A stretch of DNA of 64,000 nucleotides from Zoogloea dura (lineage in GTDB: Bacteria; Pseudomonadota; Gammaproteobacteria; Burkholderiales; Rhodocyclaceae), in assembly GCF_012927165.1 (NCBI RefSeq), contig NZ_JABBGA010000004.1, positions 62,001-126,000 of the forward strand. Direction: 5' to 3'. Numbering within the stretch: position 1 is the stretch's first letter; each line of letters starts with the position of its first letter. Below the pieces are notes generated by a model that was not told where the DNA came from, ran no database searches, and worked only from the letters and a program-made list of their open reading frames with translations. Below are positions 19,653-28,493 of the stretch, in pieces. A program made the position numbers and the translations under genes.

Positions 19653-19681
19653 ATTATAGCAGCCCGCCGAAGCGGGCGCAA
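19653..19681 (-). promoter_or_regulatory. Predicted promoter of the rimP-nusA-infB operon
   Basis: On the minus strand, TTGCGC (19676-19681) and a perfect TATAAT (19653-19658) are separated by exactly 17 nt. The spacer itself contains the stable hairpin GCCCGC-TTCG-GCGGGC (19661-19676). The start point would be about 19646, giving a leader of about 130 nt. Confidence 0.65.
19661..19676 (-). terminator. UUCG-type hairpin after rluB
   Basis: GCCCGC-TTCG-GCGGGC begins 27 nt after the rluB stop codon. It has no T-run (TGCTATAATC follows), so alone it is a weak terminator. It may protect the rluB mRNA end. Confidence 0.4.
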
Positions 19682-19702
19682 TTTGCCTATAACACAAATC
19701 CC

Positions 19703-20857
19703 TTAGAATCCGGGCTGACGACGCGGCTGACGCGCCGGCCGCTTGGGCTTGCCGCCCTGCACATCCGGCTTGGGAAGCCCTGCCAGGGCACAGACCTGCT
19801 CCACCGGCATGTCTTCCCACATCCCGCGCTTGAGGCGGGACGGCAGCGCCACGGGGCCGTAGCGGACGCGCATCAGGCGGCTGACAGTGAGCCCCAGCGC
19901 CTCGAACATGCGCCGCACTTCACGGTTCCGCCCCTCCGAGAGGGTCACGCGATACCAGTGATTGGCGCCCTCGCCACCCGCATCCAGCAGGGTGTTGAAG
20001 CGCGCCGTGCCGTCCTCAAGCTCAATCCCCTTGAGCAAGACCTCGCGCTGAGCCTCGTCCAGCTGCCCCAGGATGCGCACCGCGTATTCCCGGTCGAGTT
20101 CGTAGCGCGGATGCATCAGCTTGTTGGCCAGGTCACCATCGTTAACAAACAGCAGCAGCCCGGACGTATTGAAGTCCAGCCGGCCGACGGCAATCCAGCG
20201 CCCCTTGCGAAGATTCGGCAGACGATCGAATACCGTGGGACGGCCATCCGGATCATCCCGCGAGACGATCTCGCCTTCGGGCTTGTGATAGAGGATCACA
20301 CGCGGGATGCGCGGCGCAAAGCGGATCGGCATGAGCTTGCCATTCACGCGCACCCGATCACCAGGCCCCACTTTCTGCCCCACATCCGCGGGCTCGCCGT
20401 TCACGGAGATCCGCCCTGCGACGATCCATTCCTCGATTTCACGGCGGGAACCGATCCCTGCGGCAGCCAGCACCTTGTGCAGGCGCTGCGGCTCCGTATA
20501 GGCCGCATCCGCGGGCTTGCGGTGACGCTCACCCTCCGCCGGAGGGAGGAGCTCACTGCTGGCGAGTGGGTAGCTCCCCTCCGGCCCCACGACCCCCTGG
20601 GGCTTGCGGGCCCGCCAGTTGCCCCGCCCCCCGCGGAGGTCAGCAAGGCCGATGGCCGACGCATTGCTGCGCGGCTGACGCCCTTCCTCGCCCCCACGCG
20701 CGGGACGCTCGGGACGATTGCCCTCGCTCTCCTGCGGCCTGCCCCTGCCCTGGCGGCCGCCGCGGGGGGCCGGAGCGCCCGGACGCCCCGATTCGGGGGC
20801 CGGTCGGCCCGGCTTGGCCTTGAACGGCCGGTTCTTAGGTTTTTGGGAGGTCGACAA
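19703..20857 (-). CDS. rluB: rRNA large-subunit pseudouridine synthase B (RluB family)
   Basis: A 384-residue RsuA/RluB-family enzyme predicted to modify U2605 of 23S rRNA. The first roughly 125 residues are a disordered Pro/Arg/Gly-rich extension. Then come an S4 RNA-binding domain ([20 protein letters not shown]) and the catalytic domain with the Asp motif [17 protein letters not shown] and a [17 protein letters not shown] segment. The start codon is a TTG at 20857, preceded by AAGGA nine bases upstream. The short Lys/Arg-rich tail ends in RRQPGF. It lies upstream of rimP in the same direction but is separated by a hairpin and a promoter. Confidence 0.92.
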   Translation of the reverse strand: MSTSQKPKNRPFKAKPGRPAPESGRPGAPAPRGGRQGRGRPQESEGNRPERPARGGEEGRQPRSNASAIGLADLRGGRGNWRARKPQGVVGPEGSYPLASSELLPPAEGERHRKPADAAYTEPQRLHKVLAAAGIGSRREIEEWIVAGRISVNGEPADVGQKVGPGDRVRVNGKLMPIRFAPRIPRVILYHKPEGEIVSRDDPDGRPTVFDRLPNLRKGRWIAVGRLDFNTSGLLLFVNDGDLANKLMHPRYELDREYAVRILGQLDEAQREVLLKGIELEDGTARFNTLLDAGGEGANHWYRVTLSEGRNREVRRMFEALGLTVSRLMRVRYGPVALPSRLKRGMWEDMPVEQVCALAGLPKPDVQGGKPKRPARQPRRQPGF

Positions 20858-20893
20858 GATCCATGATCCTTCAAAAGTAGGCTTAAAACGTCA

Positions 20894-20911
20894 TTGATCG
20901 AGTCTGATCAA
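20894..20911. repeat. Inverted repeat upstream of rluB
   Basis: TTGATC-GAGTCT-GATCAA lies 37 nt upstream of the rluB TTG, flanked by a run of A (plus strand). It may be a leader hairpin or operator. It could also act as a weak terminator for plus-strand transcripts, but no gene feeds it from that side. Confidence 0.35.
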
Positions 20912-21046
20912 AAAAAATGACGGATCAACCGCAACCCTTATGTATCACGGTAAATCAATGCCTTACGTGTAACAAAAACGTCCTGTGCTCACTGGTTGAG
21001 CTTCCCGGAACTTGATGGACCCAGCCCGTCAAGCAGGAAAGCAACC

Positions 21047-21388
21047 ATGGCTACAGAAACCCCGGAACAGCCTTCGGGGCACAGCCCAAACCCATCGCGC
21101 ATCAAGCTGCACACGCTGGACATCGACCAAGCGATAGAGGCCGCACGGCAACTACAAGTGACTGTGGATCAGGGGAAAGACCCCGGCCAGGGAAGACGAC
21201 AGCAGACCGCTGAAGCAATCGCACGGCTCAGGCGCGCGCACCCTCTACAAGCGTCCGCCCTCGAAGCGTGCGCGCATTATATCCGTGCACGCGGCCATCA
21301 TTGGGGAGAAGCGCACATCTCCTGCGACGGGGACGCCGCCAACCACGGCATTCCGCTCCCGGCGCTCAACCCAGGCGGTGCTCGATGA
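21047..21388 (+). CDS. Hypothetical protein, 113 residues
   Basis: I do not recognise this protein. The ATG at 21047 has AGGAAA six bases upstream. The product is polar and contains HTLDIDQAIEAARQLQVT and a helical Arg/Ala segment (AEAIARLRRAHPLQASALEAC), with a His-rich stretch (RGHHWGEAH). No signal peptide or membrane segment is visible. The frame overlaps the 3' end of the convergent response-regulator gene by 23 nt. It could be a real small gene or chance coding opposite a regulator; the ribosome-binding site favours a gene. Confidence 0.45.
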   Translation: MATETPEQPSGHSPNPSRIKLHTLDIDQAIEAARQLQVTVDQGKDPGQGRRQQTAEAIARLRRAHPLQASALEACAHYIRARGHHWGEAHISCDGDAANHGIPLPALNPGGAR

Positions 21389-21995
21389 CATAACGGGTCA
21401 ATTCCGCGTTCGACTGCACGTCGAGCTTCTCGAGGATGCGTGCCCGATAGGTACTCACCGTTTTCACACTGACATGGAGACTCTCGCCGATCTTCGTCAA
21501 CGAAGTCCCCTTGCTAAGCATCAGCAGGACTTCGGCCTCCCGCCGGGACAGGGATTCATGGCGCAAGCGGCGACCTGTCGGCGCAACCCCGGCCAGGAGT
21601 TTCTCGGCCAGGGTCGGGCTGACATAACGGGCACCGCCGATCACCGTGCGGATCGCGGTAAGAATATGGCTGGGCCGGCTGTCCTTGTTGAGATAACCGG
21701 ACGCGCCTGCTTCGAGGGACGGAATGGCGAACTCGTCCTCGGAAAACATGCTGAAGATCAGAACCGGCATGTTCGGGCGCAGGCGCTTGATCTGCTTGAG
21801 CACTTCCAGGCCGCTCAAGTCCGGCAGACCGATATCCAGCAAGACCAGGCTCCAATCGGACTCCTGAACCAGAGCCACGGCCTCGGCTCCGGTCGCCGCC
21901 TCCGCAGTAATTTCGAGGTCGTCGGTATCGGCCAGGAATTGCCGCAAGCCCCCTCGAACCACCGCATGATCATCGACTATCAATATCGTCGCCAT
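21366..21995 (-). CDS. NarL/FixJ-type response regulator
   Basis: A 209-residue two-component regulator. The receiver domain (1-120) shows the acidic pair in LIVDDHAVVRGG, the phosphoacceptor Asp in SLVLLDIGLPDLSG and the Lys in GYLNKDSRPS. The C-terminal LuxR-type HTH (145-209) contains LSRREAEVLLMLSKGTSLTKIGESL and HVSVKTVSTYRARILEKL. Its start overlaps the 3' end of the histidine kinase gene by 26 nt, so the two form a pair. It is of the UvrY/GacA/NarL class; the target genes are unknown. Confidence 0.93.
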   Translation of the reverse strand: MATILIVDDHAVVRGGLRQFLADTDDLEITAEAATGAEAVALVQESDWSLVLLDIGLPDLSGLEVLKQIKRLRPNMPVLIFSMFSEDEFAIPSLEAGASGYLNKDSRPSHILTAIRTVIGGARYVSPTLAEKLLAGVAPTGRRLRHESLSRREAEVLLMLSKGTSLTKIGESLHVSVKTVSTYRARILEKLDVQSNAELTRYVIEHRLG

Positions 21996-24900
21996 CGTCT
22001 GCCTTCCTCTTGTCGGACCGCTCTTCCAATGGAATGTGCAGGGTCACAAGCGTCCCTTCGCCTGGAGTCCCCTGGATGGACAGCCAGCCACCCAGGTGCC
22101 GTGCTCGTTCGTGCATCCCGATCAAACCGAAGGAATCACTCTTGCGCCAGTCGCTCTCCGCAATGCCGACACCATCATCACGAACGTCCACGATCAGGTA
22201 ACCCATGTGTTTGCGCATGGCAATCGATACCTTGGTGGCCTGTGCGTGCCTGGCAACGTTGGTCAATGTCTCCTGAACAATGCGGAAGACCGCAATATCG
22301 CGAACGGGCGAAAGCCTGAGGTAGCTCGGCATGTGCAGCCCTATTTCAAGGCCGGTCATGCGTGAAAACTCTGCCGTATACCAGTTTACCGTGGCGATCA
22401 ACCCGAGGGTGTCGAGCGTCGCCGGCCGCAAACCTGCGGAGATGCGCTTCACCGTCTTCAGCGCGGCATCGACCTGGGCAAGCAACTGATCACAGCGGGT
22501 CTGCACGGGAGCAGCCAGGTTCAAACTATCGACTGTCGTGGCCAGACCGAGCTTGAGCATGGTCAGCGTACCGCCGAGTTCGTCGTGCACTTCGCGCGCA
22601 ATCGTCGCATTCTGTTCCTCGCGCACGGTCTCCAGGTGGGCCGCCAGTCCCTTGAGGCGCCTGGCGTTCTTGGCCTGCTTTTGTATCAGCAGCTTGCGTT
22701 CGGTTATGTCTTTGTGCAGAACGACCATGCGCACGGGCCCGGCCCACTGAAAACAGCTCAGACTCAGCACAAACCAGCGGCGCTGGCTTGGGGAGTCACA
22801 TTCGTACTCAATCGAGAAATCCTTTCGCCGCCCTGCAATGGCCGCACGAATTGCGGCAGCCACCCTGGCTGCAACCGGGTACTGTGCGCGCGCAGCCGCG
22901 TCACAGATCGTCAGGTAATTGGCCCCCTCGCTCATTTTCTCTGGCTGACCGCCGTTGGCCAGGGAGAACTCGCGCCAGGCCCGGTTCACGGCAATGATGG
23001 AGCCCTCGGCATCGATGACGCACAGGGACGACTTGAGCGCATCGATGGTGGCACGCGTCAGGCGCTCTGATTCGAGCAGGGCCCGCGCCCGTTCCTCCGC
23101 CTCGAAAGTACGCTCGACCACCCTCTCCTCGAGCGTATCGTTCAGACGCAAGAGTGCGGCTTCCGCGTTCTTCCGCGCGCTGATGTCGGTCAGACTGCCG
23201 ACCACGCGTACCACCCGCCCTGCGCCATCTCGGATGATGCGGGCACTATCGGAAACATGCACCCAGTGCCCATCGCTGTGCCGCATGCGATATTCCACCT
23301 GGACGCGGTCGCGGCGCGACTTTATGCAACGGACGATCTCGGTCCGGATCTGGCGCAGATCGTCCGGATCGACCCTCGCCAGCCACCACTGCCTGCCAAA
23401 TTTCGATTTGGCGGCATTCCTTCCGAAAACACGGCTGAGGCCGACGGAGCAATAGGCTGAATCGGACTGGCGATCCCAGTCATAGACCAGGCCGGATACC
23501 GCCTCCATGGCCAGCCGGAAGCGTGACTCGCTGACTTCAAGGGCCACATCGGCGCGCTTGTGCTCGGTAATGTCCTGGGTGCTGCCGACACCTGCGAGCA
23601 GTTGGCCATCGGCACCGAGCTGAAGCTCGACCCGCTCCCGTACCCATCTGACCTCGCCATCTACAATGATCCTGTGTTCGACACAGTAAGGCTTGCCATG
23701 CAAGGCGGCCCGCCAGGACTCATCCACGAAGACCCTGTCTTCGGGATGGATCGTCGACAGAAAGATCTCATAGGTCAGCGGCCCGCCCTTTGGGATACCG
23801 AAGATCCGATGGTTTTCATTGGACCAGCGCAGCTCGTTGCGCTGGATATCCAGCCGCCAACTTCCAGTTTGGGCGACAGCCTGGGCGAGTTGCAGGTCCT
23901 TCTCGCTATCACGCAGCGCCTGCTCCACCCGCTTGAGGCGACTGATGTCGAGGTTGATGCCTGCCCAGTGCGTAATCTCGCCGCGCTCGTTGCGTACCGG
24001 GACGCCTCGTGCCAGCACCGCGTGCCAAAGGCCATCGACGCCACGGACGCGATATTCGGCATCCCAGTTTGCGCCGATGCGAACACTCTCCATCCACGCA
24101 CCGAAGGCGCGGACCGTATCGTCGGGGTGCAAGACGGACACCCAGCCAAAGTCCGCGCACTGCTCCTGGCTCAGCCCGACCAGTTTGAGAAAGGACTCGC
24201 TGACATAGCGGATTCGGCCATCAGGATCTGCCACCCAGACACCATAGTCGATCGACTCACCGATGGCGCGATAGAGCCGCTCGCTGTCGCGCAAGGCCGT
24301 CTCCATCCGCTTGCGTTCAGTGATGTCCCAGAGGAAGCCGTGCCAGAGAACGCTGCCATCCTGCTCACCCTGCGGCATGGAGTGGCCTTCGATCCACAGC
24401 TCGCCTTTGCGCGGATGGTGGACACGGTACTCGGCCCGCCAGGCTGTCAGGGTCCTGGCCGACGCCGCGATGGTCTCGTTGACGTAGCCGATATCGCCAG
24501 GGTGAATCCGGCTCAGGATGCGACTCGCGTCCTCGCGAACCTCCTCGGGCCTGAGCCCGTATATGGATTCCAGCGCAGCACTGGCATACGGCATGCTGAC
24601 CGAACCATCCGGCCGCAACCTGAACGAGCAGATCACCCCCGGCACGGTCGCAGCGGTCTTCATCAGACGCCCCTGCAACTCCAGCTTCTCGCCCATCACA
24701 GCCTCGGCCTCTTTGCGGGCCGTAATGTCCTGGATCACGGCCAGCACGCGCAGCACCCGGCCTTGATCGTCACGAAGCGGCGTCATCTGGACATTCGTCC
24801 AGACGATCTCGCCGGTCTTGCGGACACAGCGCTTGTCAAAGTCGAGCTCACCCACCTTGCCTGCAATCACATCGCGGTAGGCCTGCCAGCTAGCCCTGCG

Positions 24901-25587
24901 ATCTTCCGGATGCGTGATCTCAATGAAGGACCTGGCCAGCAGCTCGTTCGCATCGTAGCCGGTGATTTCACACAGCTTCCGGTTCACCCGCAGCAGGCGC
25001 CCCGTCTGCGGATCGGCTTGCGCGCTGCCCACCATCGACAGATCAAACATGCTGCGGAATTCTGCTTCATTGCGATGCAGAGCCGCCTCCGTAGCCTTGC
25101 GCTCGCTGATGTCGCTGAGCGCGATGCGGAGCTCTGGCGCACCGTTGGCGTCCAATGCGGCGCTGGCCTCCATGTGAGCCCAGAACTCGGCACCATCGTG
25201 CCTGGCCATACGCAACTCGAACTCCTGGATTTCCCTGTTTTCCGTGGGCCAAGTGTGGCGCTGGAAAAAAAGATCCCGATCCTGCTCTACGATGAACCGG
25301 GAAATCGGCAGCCCAGCCAATCCTCCCCCGACGACACCCAGCAGCCTGGCGGCACGGATGTTGGCCTGCACTATCCGCCCCTGCTCGTTGAGCGTCAGAA
25401 AGCCCACTGGCGCCAGTTCGTACAATTCGGAATAGCGCGCCCGCGCAGCCTCCAGTTCGAGATGCGTTCGACGCAATTCTTCGTTCTGCAGCTCCAGCTC
25501 AATCTGATGCACCTGCAGTTCATGAACAAGGCGCAATGAGTCTGTGGGACCAGAAGGCTGCTTGCTGTGTCTATCCTTGTCGGTCAT
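21970..25587 (-). CDS. Multi-PAS sensor histidine kinase, NarX-type
   Basis: A very large soluble-looking kinase (about 1205 residues from the ATG at 25587, MTDKDRHSKQ; the frame is open to 25641). After an N-terminal coiled segment I count seven PAS units, opening with YSELYELAPVGFLTL, EFRSMFDLSMVG, GRLMKTAATVPGV, RLYRAIGESIDYG, DLQLAQAVAQTGSW, SRFRLAMEAVSGLVYDWD and LTRATIDALKSSLCVID. A HisKA_3 dimerisation domain follows (phospho-His in AREVHDELGGTLTMLK, about residue 1001), then a HATPase_c domain (DVRDDGVGIAE; SFGLIGMHERA). No transmembrane segment was seen. It probably senses redox state or small ligands and phosphorylates the adjacent NarL-type regulator. Confidence 0.9.
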   Translation of the reverse strand: MTDKDRHSKQPSGPTDSLRLVHELQVHQIELELQNEELRRTHLELEAARARYSELYELAPVGFLTLNEQGRIVQANIRAARLLGVVGGGLAGLPISRFIVEQDRDLFFQRHTWPTENREIQEFELRMARHDGAEFWAHMEASAALDANGAPELRIALSDISERKATEAALHRNEAEFRSMFDLSMVGSAQADPQTGRLLRVNRKLCEITGYDANELLARSFIEITHPEDRRASWQAYRDVIAGKVGELDFDKRCVRKTGEIVWTNVQMTPLRDDQGRVLRVLAVIQDITARKEAEAVMGEKLELQGRLMKTAATVPGVICSFRLRPDGSVSMPYASAALESIYGLRPEEVREDASRILSRIHPGDIGYVNETIAASARTLTAWRAEYRVHHPRKGELWIEGHSMPQGEQDGSVLWHGFLWDITERKRMETALRDSERLYRAIGESIDYGVWVADPDGRIRYVSESFLKLVGLSQEQCADFGWVSVLHPDDTVRAFGAWMESVRIGANWDAEYRVRGVDGLWHAVLARGVPVRNERGEITHWAGINLDISRLKRVEQALRDSEKDLQLAQAVAQTGSWRLDIQRNELRWSNENHRIFGIPKGGPLTYEIFLSTIHPEDRVFVDESWRAALHGKPYCVEHRIIVDGEVRWVRERVELQLGADGQLLAGVGSTQDITEHKRADVALEVSESRFRLAMEAVSGLVYDWDRQSDSAYCSVGLSRVFGRNAAKSKFGRQWWLARVDPDDLRQIRTEIVRCIKSRRDRVQVEYRMRHSDGHWVHVSDSARIIRDGAGRVVRVVGSLTDISARKNAEAALLRLNDTLEERVVERTFEAEERARALLESERLTRATIDALKSSLCVIDAEGSIIAVNRAWREFSLANGGQPEKMSEGANYLTICDAAARAQYPVAARVAAAIRAAIAGRRKDFSIEYECDSPSQRRWFVLSLSCFQWAGPVRMVVLHKDITERKLLIQKQAKNARRLKGLAAHLETVREEQNATIAREVHDELGGTLTMLKLGLATTVDSLNLAAPVQTRCDQLLAQVDAALKTVKRISAGLRPATLDTLGLIATVNWYTAEFSRMTGLEIGLHMPSYLRLSPVRDIAVFRIVQETLTNVARHAQATKVSIAMRKHMGYLIVDVRDDGVGIAESDWRKSDSFGLIGMHERARHLGGWLSIQGTPGEGTLVTLHIPLEERSDKRKADDGDDIDSR

Positions 25588-25674
25588 TCGGCGCATCCAT
25601 CGTTCACACCCGTGGTGTTTGCGGCCCCCTTCCCCTGTCACCTTCCAGCCTGAAGTGACACGTGCTGCAGGCCA

Positions 25675-27072
25675 TCAGGCCAGACGCGCGCCCTGGTGCA
25701 CCACCACCTGGTTGCGCCCATGGCGCTTGGCGGAATAGCACGCAGCGTCGGCAGCCTTGAGTAGATCCATCTTGCTGGTTGCGGTTTCATCAATGAGTGT
25801 CACCCCGATGCTGACACTCACCTTGAAGCACTCATCCTCCCAGTAAAACGACAGGGCGGCGATCGCCTCGCACAAGCTCATCGTGATGCATTTTGCGTCG
25901 TCGCGGGTGCAACCTCGCAGGATGAGGGCAAATTCGTCCCCACCAATACGGCAAATCAGATCCTGGGTACGCAGCCGGTGCTGGATCAACATGGCGATCT
26001 CACACAGCAAGGCGTCCCCGGCGGCATGGCCTCCTGCATCGTTGACGAGCTTGAAGTGATCGAGATCCATGAAACACAGGGCACTCTGGTCCGAGGCCCG
26101 CCGCGAGGCGGACATGGCTTCGTCCAGCGCTTCTTCAAATGCCCGCCGGTTTGACAGGCCGGTCAGAGGATCATGGCGCACCTGATAGGCCAGGATGCCG
26201 GTCGTCTCCTCGATCCTTCTGTGCATTGTCCCCTGCAAATTGGCAATGGCCCTGCCCAGGGCATTGACACCGTCCTGCAGGGACTGCAATTCAGGGCTTA
26301 CGGCGTCAACGGGAACACTCGCATCGACATCCCCGTCAAGCATGCGCCGCACGGCACGGGCCAGGTGAGCAAGCGGCTCATCCACCTTGTGGGCCAGGTG
26401 CAGCGCAGAGCAAGCACTGAAGAGCAGCGTCACCAGTGCAAGAAGCAGGAAGAACAATATGGCGCTATTTTCGCGCTGGGCACTGGCGTGGGTGTCGAGT
26501 TCCACATAAACCCATCCCATGGTGTCCTGCGCCAGCGGGGCGTCGGCCGACAAGCCCGCCGCTTCGACGTCATCGAAGGCAACAGGCGCGCTCGTCACGG
26601 GCGCGGCGAAGGAAATGCGGCCATTCCGGGCTTCAATCAAGCGTGCCCGGGTGGTCGTGACGATCAGGCTCGGCGTGGCAACTTCTGCACGCCCTCCTTC
26701 GGCGATCACCTCACCCGCGTGGCTGTATATGGTCACGGCCACCACGTCTTGCTGATCGAGCACCGTCTGCAACAGGTGATCGAGATGTGCCGGACTCCGG
26801 ACGGCGATGCCGAACTCGGCGGCAGGAGCCAGCAACTGGACGATGGCCAAGCCGCGCTCCCTGGCCGCATCCTCGATGCTGCGGCTATGGGCATCGCCCG
26901 TCAGACGGAAGAATAATGGAATTGCGACCGACGCCAGAAGAAAGGGCATCAGCACGGTCAGCAGAAGGTGCTGCTTCAAGGACAGGCCGCGGAACCATTT
27001 CGCAAGAGGGTCCCGCAAGGGAACAAGCCATTTTCCGGCGCGAACAAACTTGAGCGGTTCCATCGCCGGCAT
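25675..27072 (-). CDS. Membrane-bound diguanylate cyclase (GGDEF)
   Basis: About 465 residues from the ATG at 27072 (MPAMEPLKFVRAGKW, with AGGA four bases upstream). The first transmembrane helix is LLLTVLMPFLLASVAIPLFF. A periplasmic sensor region of about 140 residues follows. The second helix is ILFFLLLALVTLLFSACSAL, then a HAMP segment, then a GGDEF domain with the intact active site CRIGGDEFALILRG and DPLTGLSNRRAFEEAL. It makes c-di-GMP from two GTP. No EAL domain is attached. No RxxD-type inhibitory site was verified. It follows the PAS kinase on the same strand with a small gap. Confidence 0.92.
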   Translation of the reverse strand: MPAMEPLKFVRAGKWLVPLRDPLAKWFRGLSLKQHLLLTVLMPFLLASVAIPLFFRLTGDAHSRSIEDAARERGLAIVQLLAPAAEFGIAVRSPAHLDHLLQTVLDQQDVVAVTIYSHAGEVIAEGGRAEVATPSLIVTTTRARLIEARNGRISFAAPVTSAPVAFDDVEAAGLSADAPLAQDTMGWVYVELDTHASAQRENSAILFFLLLALVTLLFSACSALHLAHKVDEPLAHLARAVRRMLDGDVDASVPVDAVSPELQSLQDGVNALGRAIANLQGTMHRRIEETTGILAYQVRHDPLTGLSNRRAFEEALDEAMSASRRASDQSALCFMDLDHFKLVNDAGGHAAGDALLCEIAMLIQHRLRTQDLICRIGGDEFALILRGCTRDDAKCITMSLCEAIAALSFYWEDECFKVSVSIGVTLIDETATSKMDLLKAADAACYSAKRHGRNQVVVHQGARLA

Positions 27073-27260
27073 CGATTCCTGTCGCACCTCCAAGGCACCC
27101 CTGCCAAACGTCCGGTGCGCCCCCGAACTGAACTCAAGGGGGTTTCCTGCTCCGGCTCGTTCAATGAGGGACGGCAACTTCCGACCGTAGGATTACAGCC
27201 TCCGCCGCATCATCAACTCCGGAGCAAAGCCCCGATGACGCGACGGCCCCGGGCAGGCGG

Positions 27261-27791
27261 CTATGCCGTCTTTCTGCCGGCCTTGCTGGTGGTATTGGCT
27301 GCAGCCTGCCCAAGATGCGTCGCAACCGTCAGGCTGGATTCGGTAATCTGGCGCGATGTATCGACGATCTTCCCGCAGGCCGTGCCGGCGGTGCTCAATG
27401 CCGACATCAGCCACTCCGAGAACCTGGAGCTATCCACCGGACTCCGCTGAAGCATGGCCTCAAACTCGGTGATGAATTTCTTTGCAAGCTCTTCCGCACT
27501 CAGCGTCCCCACCTTGAACACCTCGGCCTGGGTAGTGCTGCAGATGGCGCCGATCTCGCTGAAATACTCGCTCGAGCGCTCCAAGTACTGCGCATAGGTG
27601 CCGGCAAGGTCACCAAGATCCAGGCCATCCTTGCGATGCGCAGCGGCTTCGGAAAACTCACGAACGAATTCGCAATTTCGAGAAAAGATCTTCTCGGCCG
27701 CACTCAGCGAAATTTCGTAAATCGACTTGAAGACAGCTCCGTTCGCGGTCGCAGACTCGGCAATATCTTGCAGATGGGCAATAGAACTCAT
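27261..27791 (-). CDS. phaP: Phasin family protein
   Basis: A 176-residue amphipathic helical protein of the PHA granule-associated type. It has the typical FKSIYEISLSAAEKIFSRN and FSEIGAICSTTQAEVFKVG segments and a Lys/Arg-containing tail (TSKAGRKTA). The ATG at 27791 has a perfect GGAGGT five bases upstream. The frame's extension to 28184 is not coding. Phasins coat polyhydroxyalkanoate granules and control their size and number. No other pha gene is in the window. The family call is good; the symbol is tentative. Confidence 0.8.
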   Translation of the reverse strand: MSSIAHLQDIAESATANGAVFKSIYEISLSAAEKIFSRNCEFVREFSEAAAHRKDGLDLGDLAGTYAQYLERSSEYFSEIGAICSTTQAEVFKVGTLSAEELAKKFITEFEAMLQRSPVDSSRFSEWLMSALSTAGTACGKIVDTSRQITESSLTVATHLGQAAANTTSKAGRKTA

Positions 27792-27873
27792 GTAGAACCT
27801 CCGTTGGCACAACAAGGAAACGTATTTCTCAAGACCACTCTCATCAATAGCCCCTGGGCTTGATGGCGTGTCT

Positions 27874-28143
27874 TTACGGGATCGAATTCGCTTCCAGCAA
27901 CCCCAGGGCGCATGCGCTGGTGCGGAGAAAGTTCGCCGCATAGGGATTGGCGTAGGGACCAAACGCAAGCATCGCGTGGGGCAGCGAGACTCCGCCTTTC
28001 TGCTTCCTTTTCCGCCTCGGTAAAAAGAAACAATTCCCGTCGGATGCGCGGCCTTCGTTGCCAGAAGACGATTTGTCGACGGATGGGAAGATGACGATAT
28101 TCCCGGTCGGTCTGCCGATAGCCTGGCCTGATCTTGTATGCAA
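27874..28143 (-). CDS. Possible small protein upstream of the phasin gene
   Basis: I do not recognise it. The frame is best opened by the TTG at 28143 (89 residues, MHTRSGQAIGRPTGNIVIFP), because GGAGGA lies seven bases upstream. A GTG five codons earlier overlaps that ribosome-binding site. The product has a basic patch (LPRRKRKQKGG) and a C-terminal Ala/Leu-rich helix (AANFLRTSACALGLLEAN). It lies 82 nt upstream of the phasin on the same strand, so it may be co-transcribed. Chance is possible. Confidence 0.35.
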   Translation of the reverse strand: MHTRSGQAIGRPTGNIVIFPSVDKSSSGNEGRASDGNCFFLPRRKRKQKGGVSLPHAMLAFGPYANPYAANFLRTSACALGLLEANSIP

Positions 28144-28164
28144 GCTTGTCTCCTCCACTCATTG

Positions 28165-28429
28165 CACGCTGTGGCCGTAAGCACGGCCTCGATAAAGGAG
28201 CTTCACCCCCGGGCTCTCTACGAAGCCATTTATGGAGTGCTGCGATTTATCAACGGTTTGCATGGTGCCATTCGCCCGTCTGACCGTCTGTCGGTGCCCG
28301 GCCCTTCTCATGACAGAATTTCACAAAGCTGGCGTCGGATTTATCCTACACACGACCAGCGCTTTACACGCAGATCAGGAAGCAGCGAGGTCAAGGGCAA
28401 GCAGATCTGCTGCCACGCGAACCTTGGAC
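28165..28429. other. Intergenic region between the small ORF and the scpB terminator
   Basis: No convincing coding frame, RNA gene or strong promoter is visible. Two open plus-strand frames have no ribosome-binding site and no recognisable product. The region is slightly richer in A/T than its neighbours. It should contain the promoter of the minus-strand small ORF and phasin genes, which I could not place with confidence. Confidence 0.5.
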
Positions 28430-28464
28430 AAAAAAAAAGGCGGTAGATCCGAAGACCTGCCGCC
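28430..28464 (-). terminator. Rho-independent terminator after scpB
   Basis: On the minus strand, GGCGG/CCGCC plus a 5-bp inner helix closed by a TTCG tetraloop is followed by nine T (28430-28438). It begins 29 nt after the scpB stop and ends the seven-gene operon. Confidence 0.92.
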
Positions 28465-28493
28465 CTTTGGCTGCTTGAGGTTTGGGTACCTCA

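Noticed and set aside
28138-28446. 102-codon plus-strand frame between the phasin and scpB genes
   Set aside because: No ribosome-binding site, it crosses the scpB terminator, and it has no recognisable sequence.
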